The notes beneath the pieces were generated by a model. That model was not told the DNA's origin and searched no databases. It worked only from the letters and a program-made list of their open reading frames with translations. Shown here one piece after another: positions 42,360 through 50,924 of a stretch of DNA of 64,000 bases. Numbering within the stretch: position 1 is the stretch's first letter; each line of letters opens with the position of its first letter. The stretch lies in contig JBFIHA010000003.1 of the NCBI GenBank assembly GCA_041602035.1, forward strand, positions 159,803 through 223,802, read 5' to 3'. The position numbers were made by a program, and so were the translations under genes. The DNA is from JAOTVV01 sp041602035. Lineage in GTDB: Bacteria > Gemmatimonadota > Gemmatimonadetes > Gemmatimonadales > GWC2-71-9.

Positions 42360-44519
42360 GTGCACGACAGATACCCACTACGACCCTCACTCGCGTCTGC
42401 TATGGCCAGCGTCGTCGCCGGGGTGCTCTATCTCGCTACGATCTCGACCAGCCCAGCTGCGGCTCAGCAACCCGAGGTCACGCCGCCCGTTGCCAAAGTC
42501 GTCCCTCATCGGCTCGAGATGCACGGGCACGTTCGCACCGACGACTACTACTGGCTCAGAGAGCGCGACAACCCCGACGTGATTGCGTACCTCGAGGCGG
42601 AAAACGCCTATACCGAGTCCGTAATGGCACACACCGAGGCACTCCAGGAGACGCTGTACCAGGAGATCCTCGGACGTATCAAGCAGACCGACCTCTCGGT
42701 GCCGTTTCTACACAACGGGTACTACTACTACTCGAAGACCGAAGAGGGGAAGGACTACCCGATCTACGTCCGCAAGAAGGGCTCACTCGAGGCCGCGGAA
42801 GAGATCCTGGTGGATGTCAACCAGCTCGCCGAGGGACATGGGTTCACCTCCGTACGCTCGCCGGCGGTCAGCACTGGCAACGAGATCATCGCGTTCGCCC
42901 AGGACACCGTGGGGCGGCGCTTCTACACCATCCGCTTCAAGAACCTCACGACCGGCGAGGTGCTACCGGACGAGCTCCCAGCCACCACCGGGAACATGGC
43001 GTGGGCCAACGACAATCGAACGCTGTTCTATACCAGGCAGGATTCGGAGACGCTGCGCTCGTACCAGGTATACCGGCACGTGCTCGGCACCGATCCGGCG
43101 CAGGACGCGCTGGTCTATCAGGAGGACGACGTCGAGTTCTCGTGCTACGTCTGGAAGACGAAGACGGAGCAGTACATCATCATCGGGTCGTCTCAGACAC
43201 TGAGCAACGAATATCGGTACCTCGTGGCCGACGATCCGGGAGGCACGTTCACGCTGTTCCTCCCGCGTGAGCGTAACCACGAGTACACCATCGATCACTT
43301 CGGTGACCATTTCTACATTGCCACGAACGACGGCGCCGAGAATTTTCGGTTGATGCGAACGCCGGTTGACAGCACGGCGAAACACGCGTGGGAGGAGGTG
43401 ATCCCGCACCGCAACGACGTGCTGCTCGAGGGGTTCGACGTGTTCCGGGACTACCTCGTGGTGATGGAGCGGCGAGAGGGGTTGCTCCAAATCCGCGTCC
43501 GCGCCTGGTCGGGTGACGAAGACTACTATCTCGACTTCGGCGAGCCGGCCTATGCCGTGTACCCGAGCAGCAATCCAGAAATCGACACGCGGATCCTGCG
43601 GTACAACTACACCTCGCTCACCACGCCGAGTTCCGTGTACGATCACGACATGGCGACGCGGGAACGTACGCTCCTCAAGCGGCAGGAGGTACTGGGTGGC
43701 TATGAGCCCAGTGACTACGTCACGGAGCGACAGTACGCCAAGGCGAGAGACGGCATTCGAATCCCGGTTTCGATCGTGTATCGCCGAGGGCTGGAAAAGA
43801 ATGGACGCAACCCGTTGCTCCTGTACGCCTACGGGTCGTACGGAGCGAGCATGGACGCGAGCTTCAGCTCGGTACGACTGAGCCTGCTCGATCGCGGGTT
43901 CGTCTATGTGATCGCTCATGTCCGAGGCGGCATGGAGATGGGACGTTGGTGGTACGAGGACGGCAAGCTGTTGAAGAAGAAGAACACCTTCACCGACTTC
44001 ATCGACGTCGCTCAGTACCTGATCGTGGAGGGCTACACGACTCCCATCATGCTGTTCGCGCAGGGCGGAAGCGCCGGAGGTCTCCTTATGGGGGCCGTGG
44101 CCAACATGCGCCCGGAGCTCTTCAGAGGGGTGATCGCCGCCGTGCCCTGGGTAGACGTGGTGACGACCATGTTGGACGCCAGCATCCCGCTCACCACGAG
44201 CGAGTACGACGAGTGGGGCAACCCGAACGAAGAGCAGTATTACCGCTACATGCTCTCCTACTCGCCGTACGATCAGGTGGCGGCGAAGGCCTATCCCAAC
44301 ATGCTGGTCACGACCGGACTGCACGACTCGCAGGTGCAGTACTTCGAGCCCGCGAAGTGGGTGGCAAAGCTCCGGGCGCTGAAGACCGACCGGAACCGTT
44401 TGCTCCTCAAAACGAACATGGAGGCGGGCCACGGCGGCGCGTCCGGACGCTACCGGCGCTACCGCGACATCGCGTTTCAGTACGCCTTCATGCTGGATCT
44501 GGTCGGGATCAAGCAGTAG
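42360..44519 (+). CDS. Prolyl oligopeptidase-family (S9A, protease II-like) serine peptidase, secreted
   Basis: The 719-residue protein is read from GTG 42360, eight bases after GGAGAGG. This start gives a signal peptide ending ISTSPAAAQQ. The N-terminal part (residues 35-420) is the beta-propeller typical of S9A, opening with HGHVRTDDYYWLRERDNPDV. The C-terminal alpha/beta hydrolase contains the family motif QGGSAGGLLMGAVAN with the nucleophilic serine, an aspartate in LHDSQVQYFEP, and the histidine in EAGHGG. This pattern is closest to oligopeptidase B (protease II), which cuts after basic residues in short peptides. Unlike the cytosolic E. coli enzyme it appears exported. It would degrade peptides in the periplasm or outside the cell. 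Confidence 0.9.
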   Translation: MHDRYPLRPSLASAMASVVAGVLYLATISTSPAAAQQPEVTPPVAKVVPHRLEMHGHVRTDDYYWLRERDNPDVIAYLEAENAYTESVMAHTEALQETLYQEILGRIKQTDLSVPFLHNGYYYYSKTEEGKDYPIYVRKKGSLEAAEEILVDVNQLAEGHGFTSVRSPAVSTGNEIIAFAQDTVGRRFYTIRFKNLTTGEVLPDELPATTGNMAWANDNRTLFYTRQDSETLRSYQVYRHVLGTDPAQDALVYQEDDVEFSCYVWKTKTEQYIIIGSSQTLSNEYRYLVADDPGGTFTLFLPRERNHEYTIDHFGDHFYIATNDGAENFRLMRTPVDSTAKHAWEEVIPHRNDVLLEGFDVFRDYLVVMERREGLLQIRVRAWSGDEDYYLDFGEPAYAVYPSSNPEIDTRILRYNYTSLTTPSSVYDHDMATRERTLLKRQEVLGGYEPSDYVTERQYAKARDGIRIPVSIVYRRGLEKNGRNPLLLYAYGSYGASMDASFSSVRLSLLDRGFVYVIAHVRGGMEMGRWWYEDGKLLKKKNTFTDFIDVAQYLIVEGYTTPIMLFAQGGSAGGLLMGAVANMRPELFRGVIAAVPWVDVVTTMLDASIPLTTSEYDEWGNPNEEQYYRYMLSYSPYDQVAAKAYPNMLVTTGLHDSQVQYFEPAKWVAKLRALKTDRNRLLLKTNMEAGHGGASGRYRRYRDIAFQYAFMLDLVGIKQ

Positions 44520-44587
44520 AGCCTGCGGCCCCAAGGGCGCGGGACTAGGACTCGGGGGAGCGCATCGCCGCCGAGCTGGCGACCGTC

Positions 44588-45124
44588 TTAGGTGCTGGCG
44601 GTGGCGGTCGCGCTCCCCTCGTCGCCCGACCCGTACCGCAGGTTCAACAGCCCCCACGCGATGGAAACGGCGAAGCAAAGGACCCCCGCCGCGACGAACG
44701 CCCGTCCGATGGCCTGATCGCGCTCCAACATGCCGAGCGTGCCGAGCAGGTAGGCCCAATCGTGCTCGCCCCCGCCGACCAGCTGGAGGGTTTGGGTCCG
44801 CGCGTCCTTCACGTAGACCGAGATGTTCCAGCAGTTCTGCGCTACCCACCAAAGCGGTACCGATGCGGCGTAGCGGTTTCGCTGGTGCATGAAGTAACCG
44901 ACGAAGGTGAGAGGAATGATCAGTTGCAGCAGGGTGCCGCCGAGGAACCCGAGGAATTCGCCGAACGGACCAAAAAGCACGTGGCCGGCTTCGTGGATGG
45001 CCAGGTCGACATTGTCGATGAGCCGAAACTGCGAGGGATCGCGCAGGATGATGAATCCATACCCTGCGAGGGCCAGCGTGACCGCAATCCTGGCACTCGG
45101 CGTCAGGCGGGTCGAAAGATCCAA
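44588..45124 (-). CDS. Minimal membrane HEAGH protein (M50-like metallopeptidase candidate)
   Basis: The 178-residue membrane protein starts at TTG 45124, four bases after GAGG. No ATG is available. About four helices are visible. The first (residues 12-29) is followed by AIHEAGHVLFGPFGEFL, with an HExxH zinc motif placed at the start of a helix as in site-2 proteases. A second hydrophobic segment follows at once (LLQLIIPLTFVGYFM). The expected third ligand might be the aspartate in EHDWAYLLG. There is no PDZ or CBS domain and the length is far below most M50 proteases, so it may be a minimal or non-peptidase variant. It converges on the S9 peptidase gene. Confidence 0.6.
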   Translation of the reverse strand: MDLSTRLTPSARIAVTLALAGYGFIILRDPSQFRLIDNVDLAIHEAGHVLFGPFGEFLGFLGGTLLQLIIPLTFVGYFMHQRNRYAASVPLWWVAQNCWNISVYVKDARTQTLQLVGGGEHDWAYLLGTLGMLERDQAIGRAFVAAGVLCFAVSIAWGLLNLRYGSGDEGSATATAST

Positions 45125-45563
45125 TGGGCCTCGTCCTGGAGTTGGGTGCCAACGGTCCTGTTGAGCTCCACCATAGACGTGTGCGCCGGGTTCGCCAACC
45201 CCGGGGGTGCGGCGCAGTCTTCAGCCGCAAGTTCTCAGTTGTCAGTGATTGCAGCCACCGGCTTGCAGCATCACCTATCAGCCGTCGGAGTTGGTGCTCG
45301 TCGCGATGCCGGTGTCCCGCTGGCGGGCTTTGCGCGGCGGCGGCGCGGTGTCAGGATCGTCCAACCCCTCACGTAACACCTTTCCCCACAAGCTCTTGAC
45401 GCATTTCTGGCCAGCGCCGCCCTTGCCAATGTGGCAAGCGAGCGACAATATGGGGTCTTCTCATCGCATATCGCGCCGGTGTACCACACCCCCCCCTTGA
45501 GGGTCACCGGCGACGACGGATACGCCGGCAACATTCGACAACTTCCACAGGAGGTGATGGGTC
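45125..45563. other. Intergenic region upstream of susC
   Basis: 439 bases lie between divergent genes. No reading frame here looks coding. The right half contains the dyad and promoter-like elements listed separately at 45422-45451. A near-consensus ribosome binding site, AGGAGGTG, lies around 45549-45556. In the left half I see nothing recognisable. Confidence 0.5.
45422..45451 (+). promoter_or_regulatory. Candidate promoter with overlapping operator dyad for susCD
   Basis: CTTGCCA at 45422-45428 and TGGCAAG at 45432-45438 form a perfect seven-base inverted repeat with a three-base centre. The left arm contains TTGCCA, a fair -35 box, and CAATAT at 45446-45451 sits 17 bases downstream as a weak -10. 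A repressor or activator binding this dyad would directly control susC. Start of transcription would fall near 45459, giving a leader of roughly 105 bases. The -10 match is weak. Confidence 0.35.
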
Positions 45564-48512
45564 ATGCGATCCAGATTTGTCCTACTCGTGGGTTTGCTGT
45601 TCAGCGTCTGGGCAGGTTCGGCCCATGCGCAGACGCGCGTGGTGACCGGTCAGGTCACCGCTGCCGAGACCGGCGCGCCGCTCGAGGGCGTCGGTGTTAC
45701 CGTGGCGGGGACGACGATCTCGGCCCGGACCCGCGCCGACGGCTCGTTCAACATTGGCGTCCCGGTCGGCCAGGTCCGCCTGTCGTTCCGGCTGATCGGG
45801 TACAAGCGAGCCGTTGCGGTGCTTTCGGCGGGCGTCAGTACCCTGAACGTCAGCTTGGAACCCGACATCTTCAAGCTCGACGAGGTCGTGGTGACTGGAC
45901 GAGCGACCGAGATCTCGCGACGAAACCTCGCGAATGCGGTGGCCACACTCAGCGGCGAGGAAGTGTCGAATGTGTCCGCTCAGAGCATTGAGCACGCGTT
46001 GCAGGGTAAGGTGGCCGGAGCCGACGTGTATACGAACTCCGGTGCGCCCGGCGGTGGTGCCCAGGTCCAGCTTCGCGGCGTGTCCACGATCAGCGGGGCG
46101 AACTCACCGCTCTACGTCGTTGACGGGGTCATCATCAGCAATGAGGCGATTGCCTCCAACACCAATGCCGTTACGCGCGCGTCATCAGGCTCGAATGCGT
46201 CGTCCACCCAAGACGGGCAGGTCAACCGGGTGGTGGATCTCAACCCCAACGACATTGAAAGCATCGAGATCCTGAAGGGTGCGTCGGCGTCCGCGATCTA
46301 CGGGTCCAGGGCGCCCAACGGGGTGGTCATCATCCAGACCAAGCGCGGCCGCGAGGGACGGCCTCGGGTGAACGTGACCCAGCGGTTTGGGTTCTTCGAT
46401 CTGTCCAACAAACTGGGGTTCCGCACGTTTGATGACGCCGCCGAGGTGGATGCGTGGGGTGGGGCGGGGACCGCGGCTGCCGTGGGCTTCACGCCCGGCC
46501 AGACGTTCGATCACGAACAAGCCCTCGCCGGCCGGAATGCCCTCTCGTACGAGACGCAACTCAGCGCCAGCGGGGGCAGCGACAACACGACCTACTTCGT
46601 GTCGGGCTTGTGGAAGAACGATGAAGGGATCATGCAGAACACCGGGTTCGAGAAGCAGTCGATCCGGGTGAACGTCGATCAGCAGTTCTCCGACCGGTTC
46701 CGGGCCAACGTCAGCACCAATGCCTTGCACACGTTGGCGCAGCGCGGACTGACCAACAACGACAACGCGGGTGTGAGCCCATACATGGTCTTGGCGTTCA
46801 CGCCGAACATTGTCGACCTGCGCCAGCGGCCCGACGGCACGTTTCCCGACAATCCGTTCGAGCGCAGCAACCCGCTGGCGACGATAGCGCAGATGAAGAA
46901 CGACGAGGACGTGTGGCGGTTCATCGGATCGTTGCGCTTGGAATTCGACGCGATTCAGACCGGCAGTCACAGTCTGCGGTTGGTGGCCCAGGGTGGTGTC
47001 GACTTCTTCGAGCAGAAGAACGATCTGTTTTTCCCGCCGGATCTGCAGTTTGAGGACGACGACGGTTTTCCTGGCACGTCTCTCGTCACTAACAGTGACA
47101 ACGAGTTCATCAACCTGAATACGAACGCGATTCACACCTACCTCCTGGGGGGCGGAGGAACGAGCTTCACATCGTCGGCGGGCGTGACCTATGCGACCCG
47201 GGACCTCTCGAGCGCCAGTATCCAGAATCAGGGCCAGGTCGCCGGTCAGGAGAGCATCGCGGCCGGTGTCAAGCCCACGCTCAACGAATTCCGGACGCGC
47301 TCCGAGGACTTCGGCTTCTATCTGCAGGAGGAGGTGCTGACCCTGAACGAGCGGCTGCTCCTCACCGTCGGTATTCGCGGCGATCAGACGAGCCGCAACA
47401 GCGAGGACGACAAGCTCTTCTGGTATCCCAAGGCGGCGGCCTCGTTCCGGTTCCCCGGGGGCGGGGGGTTCCTCGACGAGATCAAGGTACGGGCTGCGTA
47501 CGGTGAGGTCGGCAATGAGCCGCTGTTCGGCCAGAAGTTCACCCCGCTGACAGCCACTGCCAACGTCGAAGGCATCCCCGGCCTCCTGGTTCAGGGAAGC
47601 GTGGGAGACCCGGACCTGCGGCCCGAGCGCCAGAGGGAGATCGAAGGGGGAGTTGATGCAGCGCTGCTGAATGGACGGGCCACGGTGGAGTTCACCGTGT
47701 ACCAGAAGAGCATCAGCGACTTGCTCCTCACCCGTGGACTCGCCCCGTCGTCCGGCTTCGCCCAGCAGATCTTCAACGGCGGCAAGCTGCGGGTGCGTGG
47801 CGTGGAGGCGGCCCTCGGGATCGTGCCGATCCAAACCAGCACCATGAGCTGGCTGCTGCGAACGACCTTCGCGTTGTCGCGCAGCAAGGTCACCCAGCTC
47901 GACGTGCCCGCCTTCGTCCCGAGCAACGCCGGGTTCGGCACGGGGTTGGGAACGTTCCGGATCGAGGAAGGCAAGTCCGTCACCCAACTCGTGGGCAATA
48001 CCGGGAACGGTGGTCCAGTGGGACAGCTCGGCGATGCGAATCCTGACTTCCGGATGGGAATCACCAACGACCTCCAGGTGGGCTCTTTCTCGGCCTTTGT
48101 CCACGCGGATTGGCAGAAGGGTGGTGACGTGGTGAACCTCACCGAGCTGCTGTACGACGCCGGTGCGAATTCCGAGGACTTTGAGGAGGAGGACGGTGGC
48201 TCGTTCCGCATCGCCAACTTCGGTAGCAGCGCCGTTGGCACGAGTCTCTACATCCAGGACGCCTCGTTCTTCAAAGTGCGAGAGGCGACCATCGCCTGGC
48301 AGCTGCCCCAGGGTTTGGTGTCCGGCATTTGGGGCGCGATCCAAAACGCGCGCCTGAGCCTGAGCGGACGCAACCTGTTCACGTTCAGCAGCTACCGGGG
48401 TATGGATCCCGAGGTCAGCAACTTCGGCAACCAGGCAGTCGGCCGAAACATCGATGTGGCTCCGTTCCCACCGAGTCGGAGCTTCTGGTTCTCCATTGAC
48501 CTGAGCTTCTGA
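45564..48512 (+). CDS. SusC/RagA-family TonB-linked outer membrane receptor
   Basis: The 982-residue protein starts at ATG 45564 behind a full AGGAGGTG site. A signal peptide (residues 1-23, ending GSAHAQ) is followed by a carboxypeptidase-regulatory-like beta domain (about 25-105, VVTGQVTAAETGAPLEGVGV), the plug domain (about 115-265, with ALQGKVAGADVYTNSG, SPLYVVDGVIISN and IEILKGASASAIYGS) and a 22-strand-type barrel to the end (final DLSF). This is the SusC architecture that imports oligosaccharides, peptides or other polymers across the outer membrane with TonB energy. The SusD lipoprotein follows 30 bases later. No glycosidase or peptidase gene is linked, so the substrate cannot be guessed. 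Confidence 0.95.
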   Translation: MRSRFVLLVGLLFSVWAGSAHAQTRVVTGQVTAAETGAPLEGVGVTVAGTTISARTRADGSFNIGVPVGQVRLSFRLIGYKRAVAVLSAGVSTLNVSLEPDIFKLDEVVVTGRATEISRRNLANAVATLSGEEVSNVSAQSIEHALQGKVAGADVYTNSGAPGGGAQVQLRGVSTISGANSPLYVVDGVIISNEAIASNTNAVTRASSGSNASSTQDGQVNRVVDLNPNDIESIEILKGASASAIYGSRAPNGVVIIQTKRGREGRPRVNVTQRFGFFDLSNKLGFRTFDDAAEVDAWGGAGTAAAVGFTPGQTFDHEQALAGRNALSYETQLSASGGSDNTTYFVSGLWKNDEGIMQNTGFEKQSIRVNVDQQFSDRFRANVSTNALHTLAQRGLTNNDNAGVSPYMVLAFTPNIVDLRQRPDGTFPDNPFERSNPLATIAQMKNDEDVWRFIGSLRLEFDAIQTGSHSLRLVAQGGVDFFEQKNDLFFPPDLQFEDDDGFPGTSLVTNSDNEFINLNTNAIHTYLLGGGGTSFTSSAGVTYATRDLSSASIQNQGQVAGQESIAAGVKPTLNEFRTRSEDFGFYLQEEVLTLNERLLLTVGIRGDQTSRNSEDDKLFWYPKAAASFRFPGGGGFLDEIKVRAAYGEVGNEPLFGQKFTPLTATANVEGIPGLLVQGSVGDPDLRPERQREIEGGVDAALLNGRATVEFTVYQKSISDLLLTRGLAPSSGFAQQIFNGGKLRVRGVEAALGIVPIQTSTMSWLLRTTFALSRSKVTQLDVPAFVPSNAGFGTGLGTFRIEEGKSVTQLVGNTGNGGPVGQLGDANPDFRMGITNDLQVGSFSAFVHADWQKGGDVVNLTELLYDAGANSEDFEEEDGGSFRIANFGSSAVGTSLYIQDASFFKVREATIAWQLPQGLVSGIWGAIQNARLSLSGRNLFTFSSYRGMDPEVSNFGNQAVGRNIDVAPFPPSRSFWFSIDLSF

Positions 48513-48542
48513 CCCGTGGTGACACGAGAGAGGAATCGAACC

Positions 48543-49937
48543 ATGAGAGCATTTAGAGCACTGCCCCTGCTGTTGGGGATGCTGGCCGTCAACGGCTGCA
48601 AGGATCTGGTGGTACCGGACTTCAACAATCCCAGTATCGACGAGCTGACCGGGCCCGATGCGAGCCGCGTGGCCGTGGTGACGGCCGCGCAAGGCCTCTT
48701 CATCCGCGCCCGCACCGGGATCGCGGCCCGCGCGGGCTGGGTCTCCAACTTGGGCATCATCGGACGCGAGTCGTTCAACTTCGACGCGGCGGATCCCCGT
48801 TTCATCACCGAGCTCCTGCGCGACCCCCTGGACGGTGGCAACAACGCGTTCGGAGGTAATTTCTGGGTGACGCCGTACAGAGGGTTCCGCGAGGCCGACA
48901 TCGTGCTGAATGCCCTGGACGTGCTGGAAACCATGCCTGACGCGGAGAAGAACGGCATTCGGGGCATCGCCAAGACCTTCCAGGCGCTGTTCCTGTTGCA
49001 GGTCATCCTCACGCACGATGACAATGGCGCGGTGGTGACCGTGTCGGAGGATCCCACGGGTGACCCGGAACCCATTGTGGACAAGGCGACGGTGTACCTG
49101 ACCATCGAGTCCCTGCTCGACGCAGCGGACGCGGATCTGAGCAACGCCGGTGCGAGTTTCGCGAGCGACCTGGCGTTCCCAAGCGGGTTTTCCGGGTTCG
49201 ACACCCCAGCCACGTTCCGCCAGTTCAATCGCGCCCTCCGGGCCCGGGTGGATGTCTACCAGGGGGACTTCACGACGGCTCTGACGAATCTGGGGGCTTC
49301 GTTCCTGGATGATGCGGCCCCGTTCTCGTTGGGTGTCTACTACAGCTACGGGACGGGATCGGGTGATGCCGTGAACTCGATTTTCGATCCCTCGGGCCTC
49401 ATCATCCTGGCGAATGTGGCTATCCGCACCGCTGCCCAGGTCCAGACCGACGGCATGACACCGGATCAGCGTTTCGTGGATAAGCTGCGTAGCGTTCCCA
49501 CCGCAACCGACCAGGCGACGTTGGGACTCTCGTCCGACCTGGCGTTCAACCTGTACAACAGTGCGGATGCACCAGTCCCGATCATTCGCAACGAGGAGTT
49601 GCTCATACTGCGGGCCGAAGCAAATATCGGAATCGGGGGCCCCGCGAACTTGACGGCAGCCAACGCCGACCTCAACCTGATTCGCTCGGCGGCTGGACTC
49701 GCGCCCATCGACCTAGCCGCAATGACCCCCACGCAGCGCATCGATGCCCTGCTGTACGAACGACGTTATTCACTCCTGTTCGAGGGTGGCCACCGTTGGA
49801 TCGACATGCGCCGGTACGGCCGGCTCGCTGACTTGGCGGCGGACGATCAGGTCTCTGGACTGCAATTACCCGCGCTGTTCCCGTTCCCCGTACAGGAGTG
49901 TGACGCGAGGGTGCCTCCGCCCAGTCAAGGATGCTGA
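48543..49937 (+). CDS. SusD/RagB-family surface nutrient-binding lipoprotein
   Basis: The 464-residue protein starts at ATG 48543 after GAGAGAGG. Residues 1-19 form a lipoprotein signal with VNGC as the lipobox, followed by LVVPDFNNPS, the usual start of SusD proteins. TPR-like helices follow, and the family ending is visible: NEELLILRAEANIG, then ADLNLIRSAAGLAPID, RIDALLYERRYSLLFEGGHRWIDMRRYG and the C-terminal FPFPVQECDAR. It forms the lid over the SusC barrel and captures substrate at the cell surface. The gene is cotranscribed with susC and ends before a strong terminator. Confidence 0.95.
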   Translation: MRAFRALPLLLGMLAVNGCKDLVVPDFNNPSIDELTGPDASRVAVVTAAQGLFIRARTGIAARAGWVSNLGIIGRESFNFDAADPRFITELLRDPLDGGNNAFGGNFWVTPYRGFREADIVLNALDVLETMPDAEKNGIRGIAKTFQALFLLQVILTHDDNGAVVTVSEDPTGDPEPIVDKATVYLTIESLLDAADADLSNAGASFASDLAFPSGFSGFDTPATFRQFNRALRARVDVYQGDFTTALTNLGASFLDDAAPFSLGVYYSYGTGSGDAVNSIFDPSGLIILANVAIRTAAQVQTDGMTPDQRFVDKLRSVPTATDQATLGLSSDLAFNLYNSADAPVPIIRNEELLILRAEANIGIGGPANLTAANADLNLIRSAAGLAPIDLAAMTPTQRIDALLYERRYSLLFEGGHRWIDMRRYGRLADLAADDQVSGLQLPALFPFPVQECDARVPPPSQGC

Positions 49938-49981
49938 CACGCCTGCGGCACCGGATGGAAAGGTGACCGCCCGTCAAACCT

Positions 49982-50023
49982 CAACCTCCCCGCAGTGCTC
50001 CCGCGCTGCGGGGGGTTCTTTTT
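49982..50023 (+). terminator. Rho-independent terminator after susCD
   Basis: CCCCGCAG at 49988-49995 pairs with CTGCGGGG at 50006-50013 around a ten-base loop. The arms extend further with CCT/AACC opposite GGGGTT, and TTCTTTTT follows. This is a convincing intrinsic terminator for the susC-susD transcript and separates it from the plug-only gene at 50125. Confidence 0.85.
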
Positions 50024-50124
50024 GGGTCTTTCGGGAATTTTGCGGTAAGTTGACGGAAGGACCGAAGCCAAGCACGATCACGCGAGGCCGGAGGCGACCG
50101 TGGTCTCTGAGTGAGGGTAGACGC

Positions 50125-50880
50125 ATGGGCAGCTGGCACATGTTGGTCGCGGTTGGGATGTTGGGAGTCGGGGTTTCCGCCGCGGAAGCCCAGACGCGAA
50201 CGGTGAGTGGGCGGGTGATCGATGCGCGCACCCAAAGGCCCATCTCGGCGGGCTCGGTGTCCATCAAAGGCGCGGCCATCCGAGACCATCTGCGACCCGA
50301 CGGCGTGTTCGTGCTCCACGTGCCGCTGCGAGACGTGACCTTGATCATCCAGAGTGACGGGTACCGACGTCACACGGTCACGGTCACGGCGTCGGAAGAA
50401 ACGGCCTTCGTCAGTCTCGTCCCTGACCTGGTCACAGTGGAGGGGGTCGTCGTCGTCGGAAGCACCGCTGACCGCGCCAATCGCGCGACCTCAACCACGA
50501 CGTTGCGCGCCCGTGACATCGACAAGGTTCCTGCTGCGAGCATCACACAGGCCCTGCAGGGCAAGGTTGCCGGAGCGGACATTCAAAACAACTCAGGTGT
50601 GCCCGGTGGCGACCTGCAGCTCACGCTCCGCGGAGTGACCACGCTGTCGGGAGCGACGTCCCCGCTCTACGTCGTGGATGGCGTCATTGTGAGCAATACC
50701 GCCATCGCCAGCGGCGCGGCCACCGTCACGGGGGGGCAGGAGTCCCGACCGGGCCGCGTTTCCGATCTGAATCCCAACGACATCGAGCGTATCGAAATCC
50801 TGAAGGGGGCCGCCGCGTCCGCGATGTACGGTTCCAGGGGAGCGAACGGGGTGGTGATCATCACGACGAGAAGGCGATAG
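50125..50880 (+). CDS. SusC-like plug-only protein without a barrel
   Basis: The 251-residue protein starts at ATG 50125, seven bases after GAGGG. It has a signal peptide (ending GVSAAEAQ), a carboxypeptidase-regulatory-like beta domain (TVSGRVIDARTQRPISAGSV) and a complete plug with ALQGKVAGADIQNNSG, SPLYVVDGVIVSN, DLNPNDIERIEILKG and GANGVVIITTRRR. It then stops exactly where the barrel of SusC begins. The full-length SusC at 45564 is clearly its paralogue. No barrel remnant follows in any frame, since the next gene is convergent 44 bases away. The stop looks designed, not like a recent frameshift. It could be a soluble regulator or partner of SusC, or a decaying copy. Confidence 0.8.
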   Translation: MGSWHMLVAVGMLGVGVSAAEAQTRTVSGRVIDARTQRPISAGSVSIKGAAIRDHLRPDGVFVLHVPLRDVTLIIQSDGYRRHTVTVTASEETAFVSLVPDLVTVEGVVVVGSTADRANRATSTTTLRARDIDKVPAASITQALQGKVAGADIQNNSGVPGGDLQLTLRGVTTLSGATSPLYVVDGVIVSNTAIASGAATVTGGQESRPGRVSDLNPNDIERIEILKGAAASAMYGSRGANGVVIITTRRR

Positions 50881-50924
50881 GGACACTCCCTCGCTGCAGC
50901 TCCTCGGCTGGGATGCCCTCCGCC

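Noticed and set aside
42963..45230. A 755-residue minus-strand open frame over the S9 peptidase gene
   Set aside because: It has no recognisable motif and overlaps the well-supported peptidase and the HEAGH protein. It is a shadow frame.
46185..49016. A 943-residue open frame opposite susC and susD
   Set aside because: It is an antisense shadow caused by high GC content. Its composition is H/R/E-rich without hydrophobic periodicity or motifs, whereas the plus strand encodes clear SusC and SusD proteins.
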